Of a DNA stretch of 64,000 bases, positions 12,335 to 23,394 are shown piece after piece (positions within the stretch are counted from its first letter, which is position 1; each line of letters starts with the position of its first letter). The notes beneath the pieces are model-generated. The model had not been told where the DNA came from, ran no database searches, and worked only from the letters and a program-made list of their open reading frames with translations. A program made the position numbers and the translations under genes. Location: NCBI GenBank assembly GCA_011033025.1, contig WFMF01000030.1, positions 744,001-808,000 on the forward strand. Direction: 5' to 3'. This DNA comes from Beroe forskalii. Taxonomy: Eukaryota > Ctenophora > Nuda > Beroida > Beroidae.

Positions 12335-12773
12335 GTTGTTGGATACATCTCTGGTTCTGTTTCAGTATATATACTGCAGACTGCATGAGATCTCGTTACC
12401 TAAGTGGGACGATATCCTGACGAATTAGCACGGGGTCACATTCACATAGAATTCTCCAATCACGCATCTGCATCAAACTCATGTGATACGACCCAATCAA
12501 GCAAGGATCACATAGACACTGTATATTGTGATGCGCTTGTGTCAGAAGTGATCAGAGGAACAGCAGGAACACTGGATCACATTGCCACATCCCACTAACT
12601 CCACCGTACCCTGATAATCATAATGTTATACCGAGTGATCTACTGTATGAGCAACACAGTAAAGGGAAGAAATAAAATAGGAAAGGGCTGCCGACCTCGT
12701 GTCCACCCTGTGGGGATTTGCCGACCTAACGTCCACCCTGGTTTTCCGTCGCCGACCTAGCGTCCACCGACCT

Positions 12774-14974
12774 AGAATAGAATAGAATAGAATAGTATTT
12801 ACAGTAACCTATTAGGAAAAATCTTTATAATCACGGAGGGTTAATTTGAAAACTATAATGTTCATGCTAATATGAGAGTGTCTATGTTGCCTAGGTCTGA
12901 AAATGCTGATGCCGAGATTCTGGGAAATCTTTAAGTTCCTTTTGCTGTCAGTTCTTTAGCGCCTTGTCCATCAGAGGAAGGTCGAGGGAAGCGGATGCTC
13001 ATCAGTCTGTGCACAAATTTCCCAAAAGGTACCATGCATGGTTTTTGGAATAACCCCTGAAGTCGACTGGGTTCCCAGGACAGTAATGCAGACTTAGGGA
13101 ATCTCTTCCAAATCAAGCCTTTGTGGGTGGTAGGCAGGCAGCTGACTAGGGAAGTGCTGCTCGTCTTCAATGATGGGGTCGAAAAGCGGCAGCTGGGCTA
13201 ATTCCTCTGCAGCTGGTCCAGAGCAGACTTTTGCAGCATTTCCTCCATACATTGGGAGCACTACGGAAGCTGGCTCAGCTTTAGAGTCTCCTGGAGATGC
13301 TTTCTTTGGCTGAATAAGGTATCGACCTGTCTCACAGTTGAGGTTGTGGTTGCTAGCTCTGAGCCTGCACAGAGCCTTTCCTCTCATATTGATGCATAGT
13401 CTGCCCTCTAATGGGTTGGTGTTGCTGAGCATGTTAAGGGCAATCTTGATTTCCAGAAAGCGACTGTGCCAGGGTAATGCAAGCTCACGCTGTTCGATGA
13501 AAGCATGACCAGCTAGCGTTTCAGCTTCATTTGACGACAGGTTTTCAAGTCGCTTAGCATAGTCAAGTGCTTGTTTTGCTACATGTACTGCTTGAGGAAA
13601 TCTACCTGTCTCTCCCCAGCATACAAGATTAGTGGCTTTGGATGACAACCCTAGTGTCCACTTTAGAAACTTGAGATGGAGGTTCTCCATGGGGTCGTTA
13701 GATAGCTTGGTTAAAGATGCCCTAGGATTGGATTGTAGGGTTCCATTGGTGATCATCTTGAAAATATTAGTTTCAAACAGCCAGACTTGACATCCATAGG
13801 TGACTACTGGTGTTATAAGGGCATCATACAGACGGAGGTGTGATTTAACTGTCAGGCTTTTGGTGTCAACCATGCGTTTGAGAGAGAAATATGCTCTTAG
13901 ACCTTTGTATCGTAGTTCCTTCTGTGCTTTGCTGAAACTGCCATTAAGCATGAAGGTGATTCCAAGATAACAATACTCTTTTGCCGACTGTACCCTAACA
14001 GCTCCATAGCGTAGACCAAATCCCACTTTGAGTTGCCTACCTGCCTTGTTGAAAACCAGTGTTGCGGTCTTAGTCATGTTGACAGTGAGCCCCCAGCAAG
14101 AACAGAATTCATGCACTGTGTTAAGAAGTCTTTGGAGAGATTCTTTGTTCAGGGCGAGTAGCACAAGATCGTCGGCCCAGAGGAGATGGGTTACTATTTG
14201 AGTGTTGATGAGTGGTGATTCAACATGAGGCGTATTGTCCAGGTCTTCTGAGAGCTCCAAAAGGTATATCTTGAATAGCTCAGGGCTCATTGGATGTCCT
14301 TGCTCTGTGCCAATCAAAACATCAATGGCATCTGAAACTTTGTTGATGAGCTTGATTTTGGCTTTAGAGTGAGTGTACATATGTTCAAGACATTTGAAGA
14401 ATTTTCCCCGCACACCAAGATGGAAAAGCTTGAAAAGGAGTGCCTCTCTGCAGACGGTATCGAAGGCTTTTCTGAGGTCGATATTCACCTTTTTGGAGCT
14501 GCTTTTGGATGCATGTGTTAAGGACGAAAATGTGGTCGCTAGTTTGGGCATTACTGCAGAACCCAAGCTGGTTTATGGGATCTGGGCAGCGCTGGTTCCT
14601 AAATTAGTTGATCAACCTCTCAAGCAAGATGTTAGCAAAGAGTTTGCCCAGATTACTGCCAACAGCAATGGCACGATAGTTGTCTGGGTCGTACTTGTCA
14701 CCCTTTTTGTGTAATGGTGTGATAAGTGCCACATTCCAGGGGTAGACACCCTCATCGAGGCAAGCATTGAAGACCTTAACTATGCATTTAAGGAGAAGGG
14801 TCCTACTATTTTTGAGGAGTTCGTTCGTCAAGCAGTCTTCTGCAGATGCTTTTCCTAATTTGAGCTTTTTTATACATGATGTGAGTTCTTCAAGGGAGAT
14901 GCTTCTGTTTATTAGGTCATTGAGCCTTCCTGTAGGTTGCTGGCTAGTGTCATGACCACCATAGGACTTTTTTA
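12774..14974 (-). mobile_element. 5'-truncated LINE inside the MULE right TIR
   Basis: A non-LTR reverse transcriptase on the minus strand. Downstream to upstream on the + axis it has a (CTATT)n 3' tail at 12774-12796, a ~490-aa RT/C-terminal frame at 13094-14566, and the N-terminal RT part at 14604-14900. Visible motifs: PLHKKGDKYDPDNYRAIAV, IDLRKAFDTV, GTEQGHPMSP and WADDLVLL in place of the more usual YADD/FADD. A stop at about 14615 and a frameshift near 14500 disable it. No apurinic endonuclease is present, so the copy is 5' truncated. It interrupts the MULE TIR between ...CCGACCT and GTGTCC.... The clade is not assigned. Confidence 0.85.
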
Positions 14975-15011
14975 GTGTCCCCCGACCTCGTGTCCTATAC
15001 CCCCAGCAGCT

Positions 15012-16480
15012 ATTCCAAGAGTCTTACGAGAGGAAACCTCTTATAACACAGCCCAACTCGCTGCATCATTACCTGACAGAATTGCGACTCTCAATGCCGA
15101 ACAGCGAGCGATATATGATGAGGTTCTGCACTCCGTCCATAACCAGCAGGGGAGGTTGTTTGCTCTTCAGGCATCAGGGGGGACTGGCAAAACCTACACA
15201 CTGAACTTAGTGCTGGACACACTCCGTTCTGAGGGCCTCATAGCATTGGGGACTGCTTTATCTGGCATTGCTGCAACACTGCTAAATAATGGCCGTACTC
15301 TCCACAGTCGCTGCAAGATCCCCCTCAAAGTTGACAGAGACACTCATGCTAATTTCACTAAGCGTGATGCAACTGGCAAACTGATGCAGCAAGCTAAAAT
15401 ACTAATCATTGATGAAGTGGGGATGGGAAACAAGCATGTATTCGAGTCACTTGACAGGACACTACGGTATGTTCGTGACGATTCAAGAATATTTGGTGGT
15501 CTACTGTGCTCCTTGCAGCTGATTGGAGGCAGGGTTTACCTATCGTACCTAAAGGCAGTAGGGGCCAAATAGTTAATGCATGCTTACGCTCATCTTATAT
15601 CTGGGATAGTACAGAAGTATTTCGGTTAGACACGAATATGAGGATATTGATCAATGGGGAAGCCAGGCAATTCGCAACTTACCTGATAAGCTGTGGTGAT
15701 GGCGAATTGCCTGTCAAGGAAGAACTTGGGGAGTTCAAGGTAGAGGTCCCTGAAGAAATTCGTTTTATCGGGGACATAGATGCCCTCATAGACTGGGTTT
15801 TTCCAGACATCGCAACTAACTCCGATAATCCCCAGTGGGCTGCAAGTCGTGGAGTTATCTGCCCTACCAACGTAACTGTAGATTACATCAATAGCCGTGT
15901 TATGGGTCGGTTTCCCGGTTCAGAGACAGTATACAGCTCATTTGACTCTGTTGGTGAGGGGGAGGCTCACCTCTACCCTGTGGAATTTCTGAACACCCTT
16001 TGCCCCAGTGGGATGCCACCACACAAGCTTTCTCTCAAGGTGGGCTCCCCCATAATGTTGATGAGAAACCTCGAGCCCAGTAAGGGACATTGTAATGGGT
16101 CAAAGTATTATGTTACCAGGCTTCATGATAACATAATTGAGGCGCAGGTCGCTATGGGTGCATTTCAGGGTAATACTATCTTTATTCCCCGCATACCTCT
16201 CAAACCCTCTGACAGCACCTACCCGTTTGAACTGACCCGGAAACAATTCCCCGTGAGACCATCGTTCGCAATCACTTCAAACAAGGCGCAAGGACAGACT
16301 CTGCAGTGTGTGGGCATATACCTTGACAGGGACTTCTTTTCACATGGACAGTATTACGTAGCACAGAGTCGTGTTGGACAGCCAGATGCTCTGAAGGTTT
16401 TGGTTTTGTCCCAAGCACATCGTGGTTCTGTATACACCAATAATGTTGTATACAAGGAGGTCCTTGATATTGTTCCGTAA
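15012..16480 (+). pseudogene. Helitron helicase domain (PIF1/RecD-like), one frameshift
   Basis: Continuation of the Helitron protein after the MULE insertion, in the same frame as the part ending at 11645. Motif I (Walker A) is ASGGTGKTYTLN and motif II is ILIIDEVGM. The frame shifts by one base near 15520, then continues with the AADWRQGLPIVPKGSRGQIV segment. The downstream motifs include KLSLKVGSPIMLMRNL, FAITSNKAQGQTLQCVGIYL and YYVAQSR, the C-terminal helicase motifs shared with PIF1-type Helitron helicases. It stops at 16480. Apart from the one shift and the upstream insertion this half is intact. Confidence 0.92.
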
Positions 16481-17115
16481 ATTATTATATGATATTTATT
16501 TCTCTTTTTTAACATTTCTAACAATTTCAGTTTTTGTAATGCTATTTATCGCTTTTATATGAACAGGTTTTAGATATTTATTGAGCAATATCGTGGTGTA
16601 TACTTGATACATAACAGTGTCATTTTGTCGGTCTCTGTTCGACTATTTTGTTTTTGTTTATAATACATGGCTGTCGTCAGCAATTGTTGTTTGTGTTGCT
16701 TAATGTGGCGACAATTTTAATTGGTAACTTATTAGCCAACATCTTTTTCAAATTTTAACATTGCTCTACTGATTTTCATTATACTGGGTTATATGATTGC
16801 CACATCTCTAATATAATTTCGCAACCTCTGTACTATTTTGTATGTAGTAACGTCTTTTGTCCTTTTGTAGACACATTTTGAAGTGTGCACGTGCAGTATG
16901 GATATATGCGCGCGCGTTGCTATGGTTACATATTGAGCGCGCGCGTTCATTTCTGTTAAATGCTGTTTTGAATACGTTGATCCGTAATAACTTTTGATCT
17001 GATTGGAATTTTTTGATGTGGTAAAAAGTATTGAGTTGATTTGCATTTTGCGAACGAGGTGCTGCGTAGCAGCGCCGAGTGAGCTTTGTATTTGCAGGCC
17101 TAACGGGCCTGCTAG
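16481..17115 (+). other. Helitron 3' non-coding tail
   Basis: Non-coding end of the Helitron. From about 16870 it aligns with the 33445, 59085 and 59885 elements: a GCACGTGCAG motif, alternating GCGCGCGC blocks, TTTTTTGATG near 17010, then GCGAACGAGGTGCTGCGTAG, the terminal hairpin and CTAG. This shared tail is the likely cis signal recognised by the transposase. Confidence 0.75.
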
Positions 17116-19837
17116 TCTTAATTATAATTTCGTAAGAGCACGTGAATAATGTTTGTGCTTCCGCACCGAATTAAATTTGAGCTTGCCAAGAAAATATCAA
17201 GGAAAACGAATACAAACGGGAGAAAGGAGGTGCTGTTGCTATGGAAACCAATTTTAGTGCACGTGCAGATAATGATCAGTTCTATGCGAGGGCTTTCTAA
17301 CACGCCTCTACTGTTAAATGCTGTACTGTAGATTTTGGAAATTTGACGTTTTCTTTACTTCAAGTTCAAGATCTCAAGATGTACATAACTTGAATAACGG
17401 AGGATATTTCATATGGATTGTTATCATAAAACTGTGGCAGAGTTCGGTCTATAATCAATGCTTAGTCGATGATAACAGTAATAACTGTAATTTTGAAATT
17501 GAACGCTTAGAGCAATCTAAGGTTTACAAAAGTGTACAATTTATTCGAGTTGAATATAGGTGAAGCAGATTACCAAGAATTGATCCTGGCCCGGGTCAAT
17601 ATGAAAAAAATTGTCCAATGTCAGTAATCAGTATGGGAATCAGTTGTCAGATTTAACATCATCCTGCGGAACAAAAACGGAACAAAAGTCACATGATTTA
17701 GCACAATTACTGAGACTAATCGTCGAACTATTTTTTCACCCTGCTCCTTCATAAAATTCGTTGCGTATAACTATTGATCTGATTGCAATTTTTTGATGCG
17801 GTAAAAATTATCCAATCAATTTGAATCAAGACTAATCCAAAGTTCTTTTACTCATATGCTAAATCATTCTCCAAGGTTCAGCATAGCATTTCAGCCCTCC
17901 TGAACAAAGACGAGGAGCTAGTTACTGAACGCAAAGAGCTTGCTAACATCTTGCAGCAGCAGTTCTGTTCTGTATTTAGTGACCCAAACTGTCCCAAAAA
18001 ATCAGATCCTGCTTTCACCGTACCACCGCTGATCAGTAACGATACAGAGCTTGTGGTTACACTAGACAATATAGTGGAAGCTATATCGAGATAAAGCTCG
18101 ACTCTGCTCCAGGGCCTGATGGGATACCTGCCGTTCTACTTAAGAAGTGTGCTTCTAGTTTGAGTGTCCCTATCCACCTTCTATGGTCAGAATCCATGTC
18201 CACTGGTAAAGTACCGAGCTTCTACAAGAAAGGGCTGGTTACACCACACTTTAAGAAAGGTAGTAGATGTGAAGCTGCCAACTACAGGCCTGTAACTCTG
18301 ACGTCACATGTGGTGAAAGTGTATGAGAGAGTGGTCAGAAAACACATGGTACACCATCTTGAATCTAACAACCTGTTAACTGAGAAGCAACACGGTTTTA
18401 GATCAAACAGAAGCTGTCTCACTCAAATGCTTGACCATTTCGATGGTATATTCGAAGGGCTAACAAATGGTAAAGACACAGATTCCATCTACCTGGACTA
18501 TGCAAAAGCGTTTGATAAGGTTGACTTGGAACTTCTTATCTCTAAGCTTAAGAGATATGGGTTTCACAAGAAGCTTATAGAATGGATCCAGTCGTTCCTC
18601 ACTGATCGAGATCAAGTGGTGGTTCTGAATGGTGTTCACTCAGACCTCGCTAAGGTTTTGAGCGGTGTTCCTCAAGGAAGCGTGCTAGGGCCACTCCTGT
18701 TCATATTGTTCATTAATGACCTAGAACAAGTGGTGGCTTCATCTAAGGTCAGCTTCTTTGCCGACGATACTAGAGTTTCTAAACAGATTGGCTGCCTTGA
18801 AGACTGCTTGCTGCTTCAAGATGATCTGTACAGAATTCTTCAATGGTCACAGGGAAACAACATGGAGCTCCATGAACAAAAAGTTCGAGCTATTGAATCA
18901 CCTACACTCCAGTAAAAGCTCAAACTTCGAACTCCCTTTTGTTGCCGGAAACTTTGTGCTACAAAGTTTCCGATGAGGTACTACTCAGTCCAGTTGAGCA
19001 CGTCAGAGATCTCGGAGTTCGTGTATCAAGTGATCTCAGCTGGTCTAGGCACATTGGGAATATAGTGTCAAAAGCCAGAAGCTCTTTGTCTTGGGTTTTT
19101 CAGTGTTTTTAAAACTCGTGACAGAACTGTCATGTTGACTCTCTACAAGTCGCTAGTTAGGGAGCACTCTGGAGTACTGTTGCCCACTGTGGGACCCACG
19201 CAAAGTTACTGAAATCCAGCTCTTAGAGGGGGGTACAAAGAACATTCACTAGTCGAATTGGTGGTCTACAGCATCTCAACTATTGGGAAAGGCTTGCTGA
19301 ACTGAAACTCATGTCACTGCAGCGCAGACGGGAACGCTATGTCATCTTGATGATGTGGAAGATCCTCCACAACGTTGTCCCAAACTGTTGTGGCATCACA
19401 TTTAAAACGACACCAAGACATGGTTCTGTAGCTATTATTCCTCCACTGTCAAAGTCAAGCTCGTCAGGAAATCAGACGCTGTATGACAGGTTCTTCTCAG
19501 TTCAAGGACCGAAACTGTGGAACAAGGTGCCGGCTGATGTTAAAGCTACAAAATCGTTTGAATCGTTCAAAATCGCACTGTCGAAATTCGTTGCTTTGAT
19601 ACCAGACCACCCTCCGGTCTCTGGTTACAGCTGCAGCTGGTCGAACTCATTGGTAGACTACACGCCATCGACCTCGAGGTGGTCGGACATCTGATGGCCC
19701 TTCTGACTGACGGATAAACTTCACCAAGTTACCAAGTTAGTTGAATGGTAGTGTTCAATATTTGCAAACGAGGTGCTGCGTAGCAGAGTAGCAGCGCCGA
19801 GTGAGCTGTGTGTCTGCAGGCCCAACGGGCCTGCTAG
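17116..19837 (+). mobile_element. non-autonomous Helitron (~800 bp) carrying a LINE
   Basis: Starts TCTTAATTATAATTTCG immediately after the CTAG of the preceding Helitron, so the two are tandem with no spacer. It ends with hairpin GCAGGCCcaacGGGCCTGC and CTAG at 19834-19837, followed by T. Without the LINE at 17827-19740 the element is about 802 bp, matching the 800-bp copy at 59085-59884 in length and sequence. No transposase is encoded. Confidence 0.88.
17827..19740 (+). mobile_element. 5'-truncated CR1/L2-like LINE
   Basis: Flanked by TTGAAT (17821-17826 and 19741-19746), a plausible 6-bp target duplication within the host Helitron. It encodes a reverse transcriptase: LDYAKAFDKVDLELLISKLK, GVPQGSVLGPLLFILFINDL, and SFFADDTRVS. 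A downstream frame (19311-19694) carries the usual C-terminal region with PADVKATKSFESFK. Stops and shifts before 18160 and after 18915 mark it as dead. The 3' end is a short CCAAGTTA repeat. No endonuclease domain is present. Confidence 0.9.
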
Positions 19838-21094
19838 TTTATTTATAATTTCATATTATGTACTGCTTTATACGTCAGTGGGGAGAAGTAGCCCAGATTT
19901 TTAATATATATTATTCCCAATGTCATACGGTGATACTATTTCATGATATTTTGTTATTGAATTCCTAAAATATGATCTGTTCATGCCAATAGAAACTTTT
20001 CTAATACTGCTTCCTCTTGCCCCTCTGCCACGTGACATTCATGTGGCAATGTCACGTGATAGAAGCAACAGCCTATGATGGTGCCGATACATATCACATC
20101 GCGGATAATATTTATGCTACATATCCAAGCCGCAGAGGACTATCAATAATCGGGTTACTGGAAGTACCTTATCCGGAACTATGATGGTGCCAGATTTGCA
20201 TCACGTTGGCGGATGCAACGTGATACATATGCTAAATATGCAAGCCGCAAGGACACAAATCCGAAGAATGTTACGGGTTAATGGTAATTCGGTGGAACGA
20301 AACTCATATCTAATAGGAGGGATGGGAAAGTATAAATAAACTATTAAAAACCTTTCAAAACACGGATGTAAATAATCTAATAATGGGTCGATCTGATTTA
20401 AGTTACATTCCTGGAGCGAAGCGAGTGGAAAATAGGCGTTTTGTATTCATGGGTACATTTATGAGGAGAGTGTTGATTCCGCGGAATTGAATCGGCTATC
20501 TTAAGTATAGGTACCTACTTGAGAAACAACAAAACAAAACAAAAACTGTAGTAGTTATCATCCATACAAAAGTGTTACCTGGGTGTTGTTGAACGCAAAT
20601 TAAGAGGTACATAATTTAATGAATGAATGCTCGAAATGCAAACACAGAATCATTGTGGGCGGATGATCTTCAATTATGAAATTGCCATCACAAAATAATA
20701 TGCAAAATAAAATAATCAATTCAGTAGTTAAAAACATGTTAATGACCTCATTTCAAACGCTTTTTTGTGTAAGAACCAACCAGACAAAAGTACACGCGTC
20801 CCATACCTGAATCTCGAAACAAGTCTCAGTTAGGATTGATAATCTTAACTGAATGACTTATTAACTAAATAATAGGCAAACTGAATGACAAGTCGTGAAG
20901 CCACAGTCGTTATTGAGTGCAGTATCGTGGATCAACTCATAATTATCAAATTCAAACAAATAATTCCAGATGTAAATGCAATAGCCGCTTCATCAATGGG
21001 TAATGATTTGCGAGTTACGAAGAAGGAACAAAATATTAACTGTGAACTATAAAATGACGCGCATCTTGCAAGTATGTTAATCGAATACCGGAGC
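19838..21094. other. non-coding; diverged ~110-bp duplication
   Basis: No exon recognised. There is a CACGTGACATT...AATGTCACGTG inverted pair near 20030-20060. A diverged direct repeat begins TATGATGGTGCC at about 20074 and again at 20181, both containing AAGCCGCA. Confidence 0.4.
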
Positions 21095-21096
21095 TA

Positions 21097-23392
21097 CCCA
21101 GCCGGCCAAAAAGCGTTTAAAATACGTTTATTCAACGTTTTTTGGGAAACCTTAACGAAACGAAATAACGTTTAATAAACGTTTATTAAACGTTTTTTCG
21201 CGTAACGTTTTAAAGCATACATTCGGTTTAAAATTTACGTTTCATAAACGTTTCTAGGGAAACGTTTAATAAACGTCAAACAGAAACGGTTATTAAACGG
21301 AAAATCACTCGAAAAAATAGTTCCTGCGGTTTTGTTTATTTATGGTTTATAAATCGTTTTCAAAAAAACGTTTCTGATTGGTATCCTCGAAACTATAAAT
21401 AAACCAATCGATTAACCATTTCATCACTAAATTATTTCTTACTGTCCTAGACCCCTAGGACAATCTCGACTTGGACTATAGTGAGTCCTCCGTCGACCAT
21501 GAGTATACAGTATGAGTACACACATGGTTTTAACAAAAGTAATAGAACTGGGTTATTAACCACAGTATTTGCCTTGCAAGGCACAATTTACAGACTGAAG
21601 CAGGACGGGGGATATAATTGTAAGGGTAAAAGGTTTCCTTGTGTTTCTATGATAAGGTTTATTTTTGGTTTATTTTTGGTTTATTTTCGTTTATTTCTTA
21701 TTCATTCGCTATCTATCAGTTTTTTGTGCGTGTTGATTAAGCAATTTTCTAATCAACAAATTGCAGCGTATTTGCACAATATAGCACAAGCCTTTGTCCA
21801 CAGCTGGCACGAGTTCACGCCCTGGGCAAGGCGGTAAATCGCAGAAAGATAGAGAGTAGAACCATGTTTAAAATGTTATTTTGCGCCATTTTGAACATCT
21901 ATAACTAAATCAGTTTTTATCGGATAATGTTTTAAATTGGTAAGTTGCTTATATTGTTCCTTAAGATTTAGCTATAAAACAATTTTCAGGGCAATCAGGT
22001 GTTAAATGCGGCCTCTGGAAGCCTCTAAAATTGAGCTGCAAAATGATTAAAATAGGTTTTGGCGAAAAACGTTCTGCTGCCGCACTTAGTGATGCTATAG
22101 TGACCTTTTCATGGTGTCCTGTTGCCTGTTAGTAAAAAATGATGGAAAATAGGAGATGAAATTGTGCTGCACGTGAGTTCACGCGGAAGTTTTGTAGAAA
22201 TTAGGGCATTTCATGAAATCAATATAAACATGGGATTTTCGACTTGATTTTGTTAAAACAAGTTCAAATACGATTAATGTGCGTGAAATTAGGTTCCAAT
22301 GCTACAATTTTGCACGTGAGTTAGCACGAACGTTTTGTAGAACTCATTGAAATCGCTACTTTTGATTTATTCAGGCATTAAACGTTACGATATGATGAGT
22401 TACGTGAACCCAAAGTGTGTGTTCGGAGGAGTCGCATGGGTTTGAACGGCCTCATCCAATTTTAAGGAGATAATTCAGCGACGACTCTTTTGCGGTTTTG
22501 GGGCCTTATATAGTTATAGTTATATAGTGTACAAAGATCACGCATTAAATTCTCGCTAGAAAATCTGCACAGTGTGGCGAAGGAAATGAACTTTCAATGC
22601 TGTGTTTGGTGAAAAGTGGGAGGAGGTCAACTGTACTGCAAGACGACAGTGATGAAGTTTGACAAGTCTAGTCTACTCAGTCAAATTTGGTTTTGACAGC
22701 TGTCCGCGGTTTTCTTGTCAAGAGAGCAAGAGCAGAGTCAGCAGCTGGATCGATTCATCAGTTGAGGCAGTTCCGATCAAAAAAATCAGGAAACTCGGTT
22801 ACAGCAGAGTAAATGTGAGCAATTCAAGAGTGAGTTTGAGGAGTGTAAGTGATGCGGTCAAGCATGAGCTGGGGTATGAAGAAAGAAAAGAGAGCTGAAG
22901 TTGTGCGGGTGAAGTGGAGAAGAGCCTGCAGTGGACATATCTGCAACAGAGCGAGCCATCAGTCCGTGACTGCTATGGGGTGAATTTCTAATAACCTGAA
23001 CAGCCGGATCAAGTTTGATTTTAAAGCCCTTGTGGGTGCTACATAGGGTTTGTGATAAACAGGTTTTCGTGAACGAAAAATACACATTTTTTAAAAGTTT
23101 ACTTGAGGTTTCTATGGAACGAAACTTCAATCCACAAATTAGTTTTCTGTAAACCATAAATAAACGTTCCACATACGTTTATTTATGGTTTTGTAGAAAA
23201 CGTTATATATAAACCAAAAATAAACGTATCAGAAACGTTTAATTTTGGTTTTGGTGTAAACGTTTCTACAGATCCGTCTATTAAACGTATCAAAAACGTT
23301 TAGAAATAACGTTTGACGAAAACCAAAATTAAACCAAAGAAAAACGTTTTTCATTGGTTTATTTTTGGTTTGGTTTCTTTGTGCCGGCTGGG
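21097..23392. mobile_element. TIR element with AACGTTT-rich subterminal regions
   Basis: Termini CCCAGCCGGC (21097) and its inverse GCCGGCTGGG (ending 23392) are each bordered by TA, consistent with a TA target duplication. The first ~200 bp and last ~250 bp are packed with AACGTTT/AAACGTTTATT and TTTATTTTTGGTTT motifs in both orientations, a subterminal repeat pattern. The interior (21481-21837 and others) has open frames without recognisable transposase motifs. The stretch at 21840-22480 is related to 35260-35880. Class unknown. Confidence 0.6.
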
Positions 23393-23394
23393 TA

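Larger units (their letters stand above)
11646..15002. mobile_element. MULE-like TIR element inside the Helitron, 9-bp TSD
   Basis: It is flanked by the exact direct repeat CCAGCAGCT (11637-11645 and 15003-15011). The left end is gggaaccGGACACGAGGTCGG and the inverted right end gggtataGGACACGAGGTCGG; the match continues through GGGGACAC. The left TIR is about 115 bp (11646-11760), built from short repeats of ACGAGGTCGG, ACGCTAGGTCGG and ACGTTAGGTCGG. Its inverted copy is at 12688-12773, and the remaining outer ~28 bp is at 14975-15002, separated by a LINE. The 9-bp duplication, long TIRs and internal FLYWCH finger fit the Mutator/MULE superfamily. No DDE transposase is present, so it is a non-autonomous derivative. 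The Helitron frame continues exactly across one TSD copy. Confidence 0.85.
6598..17115 (+). mobile_element. Helitron (Rep/helicase), degraded, 3' end intact
   Basis: A rolling-circle Helitron containing an N-terminal repeat exon, Arg/Pro-rich segments, a Rep region and a PIF1-type helicase. The 3' end is textbook: hairpin GCAGGCCtaacGGGCCTGC followed by TAG and then a T, giving CTAG|T at 17112-17116. The 5' end is not identified, so the start given is only the first coding evidence. It cannot be active as it stands. There are frameshifts near 10725, 10960 and 15520, a frame change near 8970, and a 3.36 kb insertion at 11646-15002. Its last ~250 bp match the four short Helitrons elsewhere in this window, so it probably represents their autonomous partner. 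Confidence 0.9.

Noticed and set aside
21481-21837. 118-aa ORF inside the AACGTTT element as a transposase
   Set aside because: No DDE/D, HTH or other transposase motif; the TTTATTTTTGGTTT motifs explain the hydrophobic part.
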